NCBI GenBank assembly: GCA_963741995.1
Contig: CAVUKI010000010.1
Coordinates: forward strand, 434,001-498,000
Direction: 5' to 3'
Origin: Bog-473 sp963741995
Lineage (GTDB): Bacteria; Actinomycetota; Acidimicrobiia; Acidimicrobiales; RAAP-2
DNA length: 64,000 nt
Part shown: in pieces, positions 8,827-17,723 of the stretch
How the letters are laid out: the number at the start of each line of letters is the position of its first letter
How positions within the stretch are numbered: the first letter of the stretch is position 1
Made by a program: the position numbers and the translations under genes
Notes under the pieces: model-generated
What the model was told of the DNA's origin: nothing
The model's input: the letters and a program-made list of their open reading frames with translations, nothing else
Databases searched by the model: none

Positions 8827-9949
8827 GTGTCCGATCACATCTCTGGGCCACGGGCGCTGGCCGAGCCGGCGGCGGACATTACCGACCTGTATGCCTTCAC
8901 CAGTCCGGAACGCCCGAGACATCTGTCGCTGGTCTTGAACACTCGGCCATTTGCCGAGACCAGCGATGGGCTGTGGGAAGCGCTGGTTTACCGATTCCGG
9001 ATTCGACCTCTTGCTCTGGCCAACGACGAGAACGTTCCGTTCGTCGTGAGCGAAGAGGAGTTCGCTTTTGATTGCACCTTCTCGGCCCCCACCGTGCGCG
9101 GTAGCGAAATCGAACAACAGGGCGAGTGTCGCACTCCGAGTGGCAAGACGGTCCCTATCCAAGTGGGAGAGACATCCGAGCGTGACGGGGTGCGAATCTT
9201 CGCCGGAGCACGTTGGGACCCATTCATCATGGACGCCAGGGCCGCGCTCAGGACGATCGAAACCGGGCAACTCGCGTTCCAAGACACCAGCTCGATCTAC
9301 CTGGACGGGAAGAACGTCCTCAGCATCGTCCTCGAGGTGGACTGCGCCGAACTCCTCGGAGGCCCAGGCCTCGTCGCCGTGGTTGGAGAAACACTGGCGA
9401 AAGGAGTAGTGGAATTTCGCTTCGAGCGGACGGGCCGGCCAGAGGTTAAAAACATGCTGCTCGCGCCCAAGCACTTCGATCAGGTGAATCGGGACTTGGA
9501 AATAAGAGATCTCTACAACTCCGAGGACGCCTTTCGGCTGGCCGAGACGTACGGGGGCGCTTTCCGCGCCCGACTGAACGCCAACCTCGCCTTCTGGGAC
9601 AGCCTCGACGGCAAGGTGGATTGGCCAACTGACGCGCATGGTGATCATCCCCTCACCGACCTGATTTTGGCCGACTTTCTCGCCGTCGATCCTTCTCGGC
9701 CTTACGTCGGAACAAGGCTCATTTCTCGAAATCGAGATGGCCAGTCGAGCGGGTCGCTCGCATGTTACTTGCGGTGGCCGCAGCATCAACGACGATGTCA
9801 TGGACACGCTCTTCACGCTGTGGGTGAATGGAGGCAACGGGCCGCCAGTCCGAGATGGCATCGACCGGGCAACGAAGCCCGCAGTGACGGAGTTTCCCTA
9901 TCTGGCATCTCCCAATCCGAATCCTCCACGTGCTCCCCACCAGCATTGA
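8827..9949 (+). pseudogene. DUF4331 family protein, frameshifted near the 3' end
   Basis: The protein begins MSDHISGPRALAEPAADITD and LYAFTSPERP, the typical DUF4331 start. The main frame stays in family to ADFLAVDPSRPYV near 9705, then turns to nonsense. The correct tail (GSFLEIEMASRAGRSHVTCG, GRSINDDVMDTLF, ending NPNPPRAPHQH at 9949) lies in another frame. Removing one G at 9709-9710 joins the two into about 373 residues. DUF4331 proteins are of unknown function and often secreted or redox-associated. It lies between a ferredoxin-fold-like gene and a Dyp peroxidase gene. The indel may be a real mutation or a sequencing error. Confidence 0.85.
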
Positions 9950-9962
9950 GGGTGGGGAGCAC

Positions 9963-11312
9963 GTGAGCCAAGACTCGACCGACACGGTCGACCTGGAACT
10001 TGACGACATCCAATACGGAGCGATCCGACAACGCCCGTCTCCCTACGTGGCGACATATCTTCTCGTTCGCATCGACGACCGAAAAGCAGGGCGGGAGCTG
10101 ATGCGACGACTCCAACTGCTGGTCGGAGCTGCTCAGCCCTCGGCCGATGGGCCTCCGGAGACGGGGATCACGGTGGCGTTGACCTACCAGGGACTGCGGG
10201 CACTCGGCGTTCCCCTCGACTCACTTGAAAGTTTCGCTCCCGAGTTCAAAGTTGGCATGGCGGCTCGCGCCGCCGAGTTGGGCGATGTTGGGGACAGTGG
10301 CCCGGAACAGTGGGAGTCGCCCCTGGGCACACCGGATGTGCATGTGGCAATAGCGATCCTTTGTTCTGACGACGAGCAGCTCCAAGAATCGTTGGAAAGA
10401 GCCCGACGTGCCTACGAGCAACTGGAAGGTGTCGAGGTGATCTGGCGCCAGGATTGCTACCAACTACCCACAGGCCGCACGTCGTTCGGGTTCAAGGATG
10501 GCATCGGCCAGCCCGCCATAGAGGGGAGTGGTGTTCCGGGTACCAATCCGATGGAGTCACCCCTAAAAGCGGGCGAATTCATTCTCGGCTATCCCGACGA
10601 GACCGGCGCGTTGCCACCGATGCCGGTTCCGGAGATTCTGGGCAAGAACGGGACCTATATCGCGTTTCGAAAGCTGCACACTCGGGTGGCCGCATACCGA
10701 CAGTTCTTGCGGGCCAACGCGGCGAGCCGGGCCGAGGAGGTTCGCCTTGGCGCCAAGATGGTGGGCCGCTGGCAAAGTGGTGCCCCATTGGCACTCAGTC
10801 CCGACGAGGACGACCCTGAGCTCGGCGAGGACTCCCAGCGAAACAATCGGTTCCTTTATGCGGATGACCCGGGTGGTTTCCGCTGCCCAGCTGGCGCACA
10901 CGCCCGCCGCGCCAATCCAAGGGATGCCCTCGACCGCGACGGAAACGTCAACGTCCGCCTTCATCGAATGATTCGACGGGGCACGAGCTACGGCCCCCCG
11001 CTCCCCGTTGACGTATTGGAGGACGATGGAGCCGATCGGGGCATCGTGTTCGTGTTCGCCGGCACGCACCTCAGCCGCCAGTTCGAGTTCGTCAAGACGC
11101 AATGGATCAACGATGGCATCTTCATTGGCGCCCCCGAGGAAATGGACCCTTTGGTCGGATCGGCTGATGGCGAGGGACGCTTCACGATTCCCCAACGACC
11201 AATCCGCCGGCGCTTACAGGGTGTACCTCGCCTGGTCGTGACCCGTGGAGGCGAATACTGCTTCGTTCCCGGACTCCGGGCGCTTGCATGGCTCGCCGCG
11301 TTAGACACCTAG
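9963..11312 (+). CDS. Dyp-type heme peroxidase
   Basis: The 449-residue protein is a dye-decolourising peroxidase. The distal motif GFKDGIGQP carries the catalytic Asp near residue 179. The proximal heme His lies in CPAGAHARRANPRD, and the distal Arg region follows in RLHRMIRRGTSYGPP. Dyp enzymes oxidise phenols and dyes with H2O2 and are also linked to iron and heme handling. The GTG at 9963 is chosen because GGTGGGGAG lies just upstream; an in-frame GTG at 9930 would overlap the DUF4331 gene. No Tat signal is visible. The C-terminus ends RALAWLAALDT, without an obvious encapsulin-targeting peptide. It follows the DUF4331 gene by 13 bases. Confidence 0.93.
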   Translation: MSQDSTDTVDLELDDIQYGAIRQRPSPYVATYLLVRIDDRKAGRELMRRLQLLVGAAQPSADGPPETGITVALTYQGLRALGVPLDSLESFAPEFKVGMAARAAELGDVGDSGPEQWESPLGTPDVHVAIAILCSDDEQLQESLERARRAYEQLEGVEVIWRQDCYQLPTGRTSFGFKDGIGQPAIEGSGVPGTNPMESPLKAGEFILGYPDETGALPPMPVPEILGKNGTYIAFRKLHTRVAAYRQFLRANAASRAEEVRLGAKMVGRWQSGAPLALSPDEDDPELGEDSQRNNRFLYADDPGGFRCPAGAHARRANPRDALDRDGNVNVRLHRMIRRGTSYGPPLPVDVLEDDGADRGIVFVFAGTHLSRQFEFVKTQWINDGIFIGAPEEMDPLVGSADGEGRFTIPQRPIRRRLQGVPRLVVTRGGEYCFVPGLRALAWLAALDT

Positions 11313-11338
11313 TCGCAAAAGTAACCAAGGAGTTAGAG

Positions 11339-12208
11339 ATGACCACAGAGCAGCCGACCAACGCCGATCGGTGGGCCGCGTTGGGCTTCCGTCCGCCCGA
11401 CACCGACCTGACCGAGCCTGCTCAACCCGTCACGGTCGAGTACCTGAAGGACGGGCGGATCGCCGTCATTACGCTCAACCGCCCTGCCGCGGACAACGCG
11501 ATCACCACGGAAATGGGCGCGCTCTTGACGGAGATCTTCGAGAGCGTGGCAATCCGTACGGATGTTCGGGTTGCCATCCTGACCGGAGTCGGGGACCGGG
11601 CCTTCTCGGTGGGCAGCGACCTCCGGCAACGCAAGGCCATGACCAAGCAGGATTGGTTGCGGCAACGACAAGACTTCGACCGCACCCTCTACACCCTCCG
11701 CCAATTGAAAAGACCGATCTTCGCTGCCGTCAACGGCGCCGCGTACGGGGGTGGCTCCGAACTGGCCCAGAGCACCGACTTCATCATCGCCTCCGACACC
11801 GCGACCTTCGGCCAACCCGAGGCCATGATCGGTCTCGCCGCGGGTGGCGGCTCTCCGGCGTTCCTGCCACGACTGTTGCCACCAGGGCGCGCCATGCAGA
11901 TGCTGCTGACGGGGGATCCCATTAGCGCCCAAGAGGCGCATCGGCTCGGGATGGTGAACGAGCTCCACCCCCAAGCGGCACTCATGGACGCCGCTCTGGC
12001 AATCGCGGAAAAGATTGCGAGCAATTCCCCGACTGCTGTACAAGCGGTCAAATGGGCAGCACGTACCGGACAAGGAGAGCCACTGGAGCAGGCCATCGGC
12101 ATCATGATGGAGGCCCACTGGCGCTCTGCTATCCACCCAGACCGAGCCGAAGGCATCGGCGCGTTCAACGAAGGGCGCGAGCCCACCTTTCAGGATTCGG
12201 ACTACTGA
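11339..12208 (+). CDS. Enoyl-CoA hydratase/isomerase family protein
   Basis: This 289-residue crotonase-fold protein has the first oxyanion region in DRAFSVGSDLRQRKAM and the second in VNGAAYGGGSELAQSTDFII. The catalytic-loop Glu area is FGQPEAMIGLAAGGGSPAFL. The canonical G-G-G-x-E-L oxyanion helix is intact (GGGSEL). The substrate is not predictable. AAGGAG seven bases before the ATG fixes the start. It follows the Dyp gene after 26 bases and precedes a flavoprotein gene, suggesting a small catabolic unit. Confidence 0.9.
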   Translation: MTTEQPTNADRWAALGFRPPDTDLTEPAQPVTVEYLKDGRIAVITLNRPAADNAITTEMGALLTEIFESVAIRTDVRVAILTGVGDRAFSVGSDLRQRKAMTKQDWLRQRQDFDRTLYTLRQLKRPIFAAVNGAAYGGGSELAQSTDFIIASDTATFGQPEAMIGLAAGGGSPAFLPRLLPPGRAMQMLLTGDPISAQEAHRLGMVNELHPQAALMDAALAIAEKIASNSPTAVQAVKWAARTGQGEPLEQAIGIMMEAHWRSAIHPDRAEGIGAFNEGREPTFQDSDY

Positions 12209-12375
12209 GCGGTGACAACATCGTCACCGCAGTCGGCATCTGGTACGGGGGTCGATGAAGCAGCGCCGGGCCACAAGGCGGCGCACGACGACTCCTGCGT
12301 CGCTCACATCTGCCCAGGCGGTAGCCATCATTGGCCGCAGCGGCGATGTTGCGGCCGCTGCCGCGGGCAATCAGG

Positions 12376-13800
12376 GTGACTGACGCAGTTGATCTATTAG
12401 TGATCGGCGGCGGCCCCGCGGGCGTCACCGCCGCCATACAAGGGCGCCAGCTGGGGGCCAAGGTCACCCTGCTCGAGGCGGACCAGGTCGGCGGCACCAA
12501 TCTGAATCGGGGGCCGGGACCAGTGCGCACAATCGCCCGCTCAGCCAGGCTTGCCCACGACTGGGAGTCATGGGCAACCTTCGGACTCGAAGGTCCCTCT
12601 CCGAAACCGAACCTTGCGTCAATCCTGCGAAATAGCGATCGAGTGGCCCGCCACGCTTTCGAGAAAAAGCACCTGGCCGACCAGCTGCGCCGCAACGGCA
12701 TCGATCTCGTCGAGCATCTCGGTCCAGTCCATTTCGCCGATCCCCACCTCGTGACGGGCGGTGACGGTCGCTCGTGGGGAGCTGAGCGCATCGTGTTGGC
12801 CGTCGGAGGCCATGCCGGACGGCTGGCGATTCCGGGAAGCGAACTGGCTCTGACGTACGGTGACTTACGAGGGTTGACGTCGTTGCCCGCGGTCGTGGCT
12901 GTCGTCGGCGCAGCCGATACCGGATGTCAGATCGCTTCGATCTTGTCCGACTTCGGCACCCGAGTGTGTCTGTTCGAGGCAAGTCCAGCGATTGTGCCGC
13001 ACGCCGACCCCAGTGTTTCGGTTGAGTTGGAGCGGGCCTTCCAGCGCCAAGGCATCGAAACGTTCACTGATGCTGTCGTGCAGTCCATACGACCCCACGG
13101 AGACCAGCTCCTGCTCGCATACACCAGCCATTCGGAGTTCGCAGAAACGGTTGTGGGGGCCGTGTTTTTTGCCGTTGGTTGGCCGCCCAATATCGAAGAT
13201 CTGGGACTTGATGCGATCGGCATTCGGCCCGGCCCTCATGGAATCCCAGTTGATGACTATTTGCGGACCGAAGTCGACCATATTTTCGCTCCGGGCGACG
13301 TCAACGGCCGATCCATGTTGGTGCAGGTGGCCCGCCTCGAAGGGCGCGTCGCTGCCCAGAACGCCCTCCTCGGCGCAACTCGCGAGGTCAGCTACGACGT
13401 GGTACCGAGTGCCAGTTTTACCAATCCCGAGTACGGCGGTGTCGGCTTAACCGAGCCGGCAGCTCGACTTGACCATGACGTCGTGGTGGGCATCGCGCAT
13501 TACGACGAACTCTTTCGCCCGGTCGCGGACGGTCGCGATGAGGGATTCTGCAAGCTCATCGCCGATCGAAGCACGAGAACGGTGCTCGGGGCACACGTAC
13601 TAGGGGAGTACTCCGCCGAGATCATTCAGGTGGTCGTCGCCTGCATGGCAGCTGGCATGAAGGTCGAGCAGATCGCCGAGTTGCCCTTCGCCTTTCCGAC
13701 CTACACGGAGGGCATCACGATGGCAGCCCAGAAAGTTTGCTCAAAACTCAACATCGGCGACTTTCCTCCCGTGTGGAGCTACCTCGGACCGATCGACTAG
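12376..13800 (+). CDS. Flavoprotein disulfide reductase-fold protein lacking the redox cysteines
   Basis: The roughly 474-residue protein has the dihydrolipoamide dehydrogenase/mercuric reductase fold. The FAD motif DLLVIGGGPAGVTAA is at the N-terminus, a second Rossmann motif is in VVAVVGAADTGCQIA, FAD contact HIFAPGDVNG follows, and the C-terminal dimer domain begins PSASFTNPEYGGVGLTE. The active-site CxxxxC is replaced: GGTNLNRGPGPVRT has Asn and Pro at the two Cys positions. The C-terminal HxHPTxxE is FAFPTYTE, so the catalytic His is also gone. It is therefore not a dithiol reductase; a quinone or NAD(P)H oxidoreductase role is possible. Starts at 12331 (TTG) and 12346 (ATG) are alternatives. 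The last 67 bases are copied at 15194-15260. Confidence 0.88.
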   Translation: MTDAVDLLVIGGGPAGVTAAIQGRQLGAKVTLLEADQVGGTNLNRGPGPVRTIARSARLAHDWESWATFGLEGPSPKPNLASILRNSDRVARHAFEKKHLADQLRRNGIDLVEHLGPVHFADPHLVTGGDGRSWGAERIVLAVGGHAGRLAIPGSELALTYGDLRGLTSLPAVVAVVGAADTGCQIASILSDFGTRVCLFEASPAIVPHADPSVSVELERAFQRQGIETFTDAVVQSIRPHGDQLLLAYTSHSEFAETVVGAVFFAVGWPPNIEDLGLDAIGIRPGPHGIPVDDYLRTEVDHIFAPGDVNGRSMLVQVARLEGRVAAQNALLGATREVSYDVVPSASFTNPEYGGVGLTEPAARLDHDVVVGIAHYDELFRPVADGRDEGFCKLIADRSTRTVLGAHVLGEYSAEIIQVVVACMAAGMKVEQIAELPFAFPTYTEGITMAAQKVCSKLNIGDFPPVWSYLGPID

Positions 13801-13874
13801 CTACTTCTGCACCTCGGCAGCGTCGCCTTCGATCTCATTCTGAACCGCCTTGAGCTGCTTCTCCTCGACCTTCT
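13734..13874. repeat. Direct repeat copy A flanking the lactonase gene
   Basis: This 141-base stretch is nearly identical to 15194-15334 in the same orientation, with scattered mismatches and small indels. It holds the 3' end of the flavoprotein gene followed by a fragment matching the 3' end of the minus-strand DUF1269 gene. In copy A the flavoprotein end is the intact one and the DUF1269 part is an orphan fragment. Confidence 0.9.
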
Positions 13875-14114
13875 TCCTTGGCCGAGCGCCGGCGTACCGC
13901 GGGACAAGTCGCGCAGCCCGATGACGCTTTCAACGGCGTGCGCAGACGCAAGTCAGCCAATTCGAGATGTGCAAGCGACCTGCTCGCGACCATGGTGTGG
14001 CTGATCCGACTGACGCAGCGCGAGAAAGAGTCCGCAGACTGCACGTAGTTAGTTCTGGACGGTTCAGCGGGTGGAGATTCATTGGCTGCGAGCGGTCATC
14101 CGGAGGAGGTTGGA
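13875..14114. other. Non-coding stretch between repeat copy A and the lactonase gene
   Basis: No gene is supported here. An open plus-strand tail ending with a TAG near 14049 has no recognisable motif and could be the end of a lost gene. Together with copy A (from 13801) this makes a gap of just over 300 bases between annotated genes. Confidence 0.4.
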
Positions 14115-15026
14115 ATGGGTGACCTCGATGTCGAGGTTGCACTTCACATGCGGACGGAGCACGCCGAGGGCCCAATCTGGGATGCCCCCAGTAATCGCCT
14201 CTGGTGGGTGGACATTACGGGAGAACGGGTGCACTGCCTCGATCCGATCTCAGGCTCTGCCAATTCGTGGCCTACGCATGGACAGGCCGGTGGCGTGGTC
14301 ATCGATACCGAAAGCCAACCCGTCCTTGCGACCTCACAAGGTCTTGCGGTCCTCGACCGGACGACCGGGTCGATTTCGCCTTTCGTGGCCATCGAAGCCG
14401 ATAGACCCGAGAATAGGGCCAACGACGCCAAAGTCGACAACCACGGCCGACTGTGGGTGGGAACCATGGCCTTCGACAAACGTCACGGCAACGCTGCCCT
14501 CTACCGGGTCGATGGCGATGCCGTGACGCGTGTGGTCGATGGGCTTACGATTTCCAATGGGCCGGCCTTTGACGACGAGAGCGGCGTGCTTTACCAGGCG
14601 GATACCGCCCTTGGGATTGTGGACGCTTTCGACTTCGACCCGACGTCGGGGCGACTGGGATCTCGGCGGCGCTTTCTCGATTTCGCGGACGCCGGCGTGT
14701 GGCCCGACGGTATGACGGTCGATGATGCCGGCTATTTGTGGGTTGCACTCGGGCGCGCAGGAGCGGTCCATCGCTATGACCGCTCGGCCAGAATCGACAC
14801 CGTCCTTGAACTCCCAACATCGAATCCCACGTCTGTCACCTTCGGTGGTGTCGACGGAGGAGATCTCTACATCACGACGTCGCGGTTCGACCTCGATCCC
14901 GACGAGCGGCTCGCCGAGCCATTTGCCGGGGCGATCTATCGCTGTCGACCGGGTGATACGGGCCCGCCATCTCCCAGATTCCGTCGGTCCATGGTGTCCA
15001 GCGAGGGGGATTCAGGATCAAATTGA
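14115..15026 (+). CDS. SMP-30/gluconolactonase/LRE-family lactonase
   Basis: The 303-residue protein is a six-bladed beta-propeller hydrolase. The metal-binding Glu is in TEHAEGPIWD, followed by LWWVDI. Further metal and substrate residues lie in NRANDAKVDNHGRLWVGTM, the Asn in TISNGPAFD and the Asp in VWPDGMTVDDAGYLW, matching the E-N-N-D set of the family. It likely opens a sugar or other lactone. Start choice: AGGAGG lies seven bases before the ATG at 14115. The gene sits alone between two copies of a 141-bp direct repeat, so it may have arrived by insertion or recombination. The last residues (after AGAIYRCRPGD) look less conserved and may reflect a frameshifted tail. Confidence 0.88.
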   Translation: MGDLDVEVALHMRTEHAEGPIWDAPSNRLWWVDITGERVHCLDPISGSANSWPTHGQAGGVVIDTESQPVLATSQGLAVLDRTTGSISPFVAIEADRPENRANDAKVDNHGRLWVGTMAFDKRHGNAALYRVDGDAVTRVVDGLTISNGPAFDDESGVLYQADTALGIVDAFDFDPTSGRLGSRRRFLDFADAGVWPDGMTVDDAGYLWVALGRAGAVHRYDRSARIDTVLELPTSNPTSVTFGGVDGGDLYITTSRFDLDPDERLAEPFAGAIYRCRPGDTGPPSPRFRRSMVSSEGDSGSN

Positions 15027-15193
15027 AACCGAACCCGAGTTCGCCTGACAGAGAGAGCTAGAGGACGTTACGGCGGACTGCCCGTTTGTCCTGACTCTGT
15101 TCGGAAAGTAAGCCCTCACCAAAACTCGATTGAGATTGACCGCGAGGCGTACCGCTGAGAATTGGCAAACGTCGCCGCCGTCTGCTCGGCCGG

Positions 15194-15334
15194 AGTTTGC
15201 TCAAACGCAACATCGGCGACTTTCCTCCCGTGTGGAGCTACCTCGGACCGAACGACCTAGCTACTTCTGTGCCGCGGCGGCGTCAGCTTCGATCTCCTTC
15301 TGATCCGCCTTGAGCTTCTTCTCCTCGACCTTCT
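15194..15334. repeat. Direct repeat copy B flanking the lactonase gene
   Basis: This is the second copy of the 141-base repeat (see 13734-13874). Here the DUF1269 3' end belongs to the full-length neighbouring gene, while the flavoprotein 3' end is an orphan fragment. The two copies bracket about 1.3 kb that contains the lactonase gene. Confidence 0.9.
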
Positions 15335-15792
15335 GCGCCCGCTTCATGGCCGAACGGACCTTGGCTTCCATGTCCGAGACGGCGACGACGACCAATCCGG
15401 CTTCGCCCTCGTCGAGCGATTCGCCCAGGTCCTTCAGGTCGCCACGACTCATGCCCGCAGCGGCGTGGCCGGCTAGCGAGCCGAGAAGCGCGCCCACGCC
15501 CGTCGTGCCCAGTATCAGGCCCCCGCCGATGGCGGCGGCCGGGAAGAGGACGATCACCAGACCGGTCGCCAGTCCCGACGCCGCCGCCGAGCACGCCGCC
15601 GACACGTGTCGGGGTCTCGTGCTTCTTGACGATCTTGACCTTGCCCTTGTGGTCACGCTCAATGACGGCAGCGTCATAGGCGTCGACCAGGTTGGCCTTG
15701 GTGTGGAGCTCTTTGATGAGCTCGTAGTCGGCCAGTGCGTCGGCGGCGTCGCCGTACACGCCGCAGTACACCAAGAGTGTGTCGATGGGCAT
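15261..15792 (-). pseudogene. DUF1269-family membrane-associated protein, frameshifted
   Basis: The N-terminal part in one frame reads MPIDTLLVYCGVYGDAADAL and on to KHETPTRVGGVLGGGVG. The rest (LATGLVIVLFPAAAIGGGLI, GHAAAGMSRGDLKDLGESLD, VVVAVSDMEAKV, then a charged KK/AE tail) lies in another frame. Removing a single T at 15573 joins them into about 176 residues typical of DUF1269 proteins, with a Gly/Ala-rich membrane hairpin in the middle. GGAG precedes the ATG at 15792. Function is unknown; such proteins often accompany SHOCT and DUF6325 genes, as found at 17724-18901, now separated by an insertion sequence. Confidence 0.85.
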
Positions 15793-16181
15793 ATCGGTGC
15801 TCCTATCGGGATCGGTTCCGGTCAGGGTAGCAACGCCGCTGATACCTCGTTCGGGCTCATTTGCCCGCAACCTGACCAATGCATCAGGGACAGCGGTAAT
15901 GGTGCCTTTGTTCCAGGCTCAAGGTCTCTGCGGGAGTGGTCTTCTCGAGAGGCTCGAGCAGGCATCGGGTTGCGTCGTTGTTGTATGAGTGGCTGCACAC
16001 GCCACGCGGCGGTGGAAACCTGACACTTCCCAACTGGCGATTTGGCGATGGGCGATTTAGCCTCGATGCACCGCCTCGATAGCTGACTGACGCGCCGCGC
16101 ATTCGCGGAAAATGCCTCCCGACGTGGGAAAATGACGGTGCTTAACGTCGTCGTTTCACCCACACCAAGGAGGCACTTTCT
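15793..16181. other. Intergenic stretch before the insertion sequence
   Basis: This is upstream DNA of the minus-strand DUF1269 gene and the left flank of the transposase gene. A small inverted repeat, CCGCG-CATT-CGCGG, lies at 16095-16108, and GGAAAATG occurs twice (16107 and 16127). Both could belong to the insertion-sequence end. Otherwise I see nothing in it. Confidence 0.4.
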
Positions 16182-17624
16182 GTGAAGCCAGTATCGCGCG
16201 GAATCGACCGGATCGCGGTGACCTTCGACGATCCCAATCTGGTCGCCAATGCCGGCCTGCTGCTTGTCGCCACCTTGGTGCGCAAGCTCGGTCTCGAGGA
16301 CTTGTGCAACGCCACCATCCGTCTGACCGGCCGGACCGGCGGCTTCGCTCCGGGCCGCAAGATCTTGACCCTGGTCCACGCCATGGTGGCCGGTGCCACC
16401 CACATCGATCACGCCAACATGTTGCGGGCGGGTTCGACGGCCAAGGTGCTGCCTCACCGGGTCATGGCACCGTCCACGCTCGGGACGTTCCTACGTGCAT
16501 TCACCTTCGGTCACATCCGCCAGTTCGAAAAGGTGGTCGGTGACACCCTCGAACGCGCGTGGTCCTCGGGGCGGGCCCGGGCGAGCGTGAGCTGGTGGTC
16601 GACATCGACTCGACGATCCGCGAGGTGTTCGGCAAGCTCAAAGCCGGCGCCGCCTATGGCTACACCAAGGTCCTCGGCTACCACCCGATCCTCGCCACGA
16701 GGGCCGACACCGGTGAGATCCTCCACGCCCGGATGCGCAAGGGATCGGCCAACACCGCCCGCGGCACCAAGCGCTTCGTCGAAGAGCTCGTCGCCCGCCT
16801 GCGACGGGCCGGGGCGACGGGCCAGATCATCGTGCGGTTCGACTCGGGGTATTGGTCGAATGAGACCATCAAGGTGCTCACCCGCCTGGGGGTCTCTTAC
16901 ACCATGGCGGTGCGCACGGGCACAAAAGCCATCGATCGCTGCATCGCAGAGATTCCCGAGCCGAGCTGGGTCGCCATCGCGTATCCCGCCGGCGGCGAGG
17001 CCATGGTCGCCGAGTGCACCTACAAGGGACGGCGCCTGATCGTGCGCCGCACCCGGCTCGTCGGCTCCCAGGCGAGCTTGTGGCCCAACTGGCGGCACTT
17101 CGCGTTCTTGAGCGACCTCGAATCCAGCGCGGTCGAGCTCGATGCCTTCCACCGCCGCCACGCCGTCGTCGAGCTGTGCATCGACGACTGGAAGGAGGGC
17201 TCGGGGATGGAGCACTGTCCTTCTGGTGACTTCTCGGCCAACGCGGCCTGGATGTGCTGCGCCGTGCTCGCCCACAACCTGATCCGCTGGAGTGCGGGCC
17301 TCGGTGGCCTCGTCGAAGAGGACACGCTGGTGGTCACCCGGACTCTTCGGACCCGCTACTTCTCGGTTCCGGGCCGGCTGGTGAACCGATCCGGCACGCC
17401 GACACTGCGCGGACCGACGCAGTGGCCTTGGGCCACCGCGTTCACACGAGCGCTGACCGACCTGCGGGCCGTTGCCTTCGCCCCCACTTGACGCACCACC
17501 CGCGGACCGGCGTGGCCGCAGACGTTCACCTACGCGCTGACAATCGAGATGACCACAAGAACCTCTGGCTCCTCGCGGCCCCGGGTCGAAACTCAGCACC
17601 GTCGAGGCCGTCTTGACAATGCGC
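16097..17624 (+). mobile_element. IS1380-family insertion sequence (ends tentative)
   Basis: A transposase of the IS1380 type fills most of this stretch. Candidate ends share GCGCATT (16097-16103) with its complement AATGCGC (17618-17624), giving an element of about 1.5 kb. Beyond these seven bases the match is weak, so the borders are uncertain. No target-site duplication could be assigned. The element separates the DUF1269 gene from the SHOCT/DUF6325 genes it normally accompanies. Confidence 0.45.
16182..17491 (+). pseudogene. IS1380-family DDE transposase, frameshifted
   Basis: The N-terminal part from the GTG at 16182 reads MKPVSRGIDRIAVTFDDPNL and continues to the region GDTLERAW. Then the frame shifts. 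The catalytic part continues in another frame: ERELVVDIDSTIREVFGK (first Asp), KVLGYHP, IIVRFDSGYWSNETI (second Asp) and AVVELCIDDWKEG (Glu). One base appears to be missing near 16561-16563. Repaired length would be about 436 residues, normal for IS1380. AAGGAGG lies upstream of the GTG. IS1380 transposases are usually a single frame, so this copy is probably inactive unless the indel is a sequencing error. Confidence 0.88.
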
Positions 17625-17723
17625 TACATCGCCACAGGCTCAATCCTGCTCAGAGGCAATAAGGCGGTGTATCGAGGTTTAGTCTCACACCGAAGTATTC
17701 ATTCCGGGTGCAAGGAGATGTTC

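Noticed and set aside
16511..17599. 362-codon minus-strand frame opposite the transposase
   Set aside because: Antisense shadow of the IS1380 transposase; no motif of its own.
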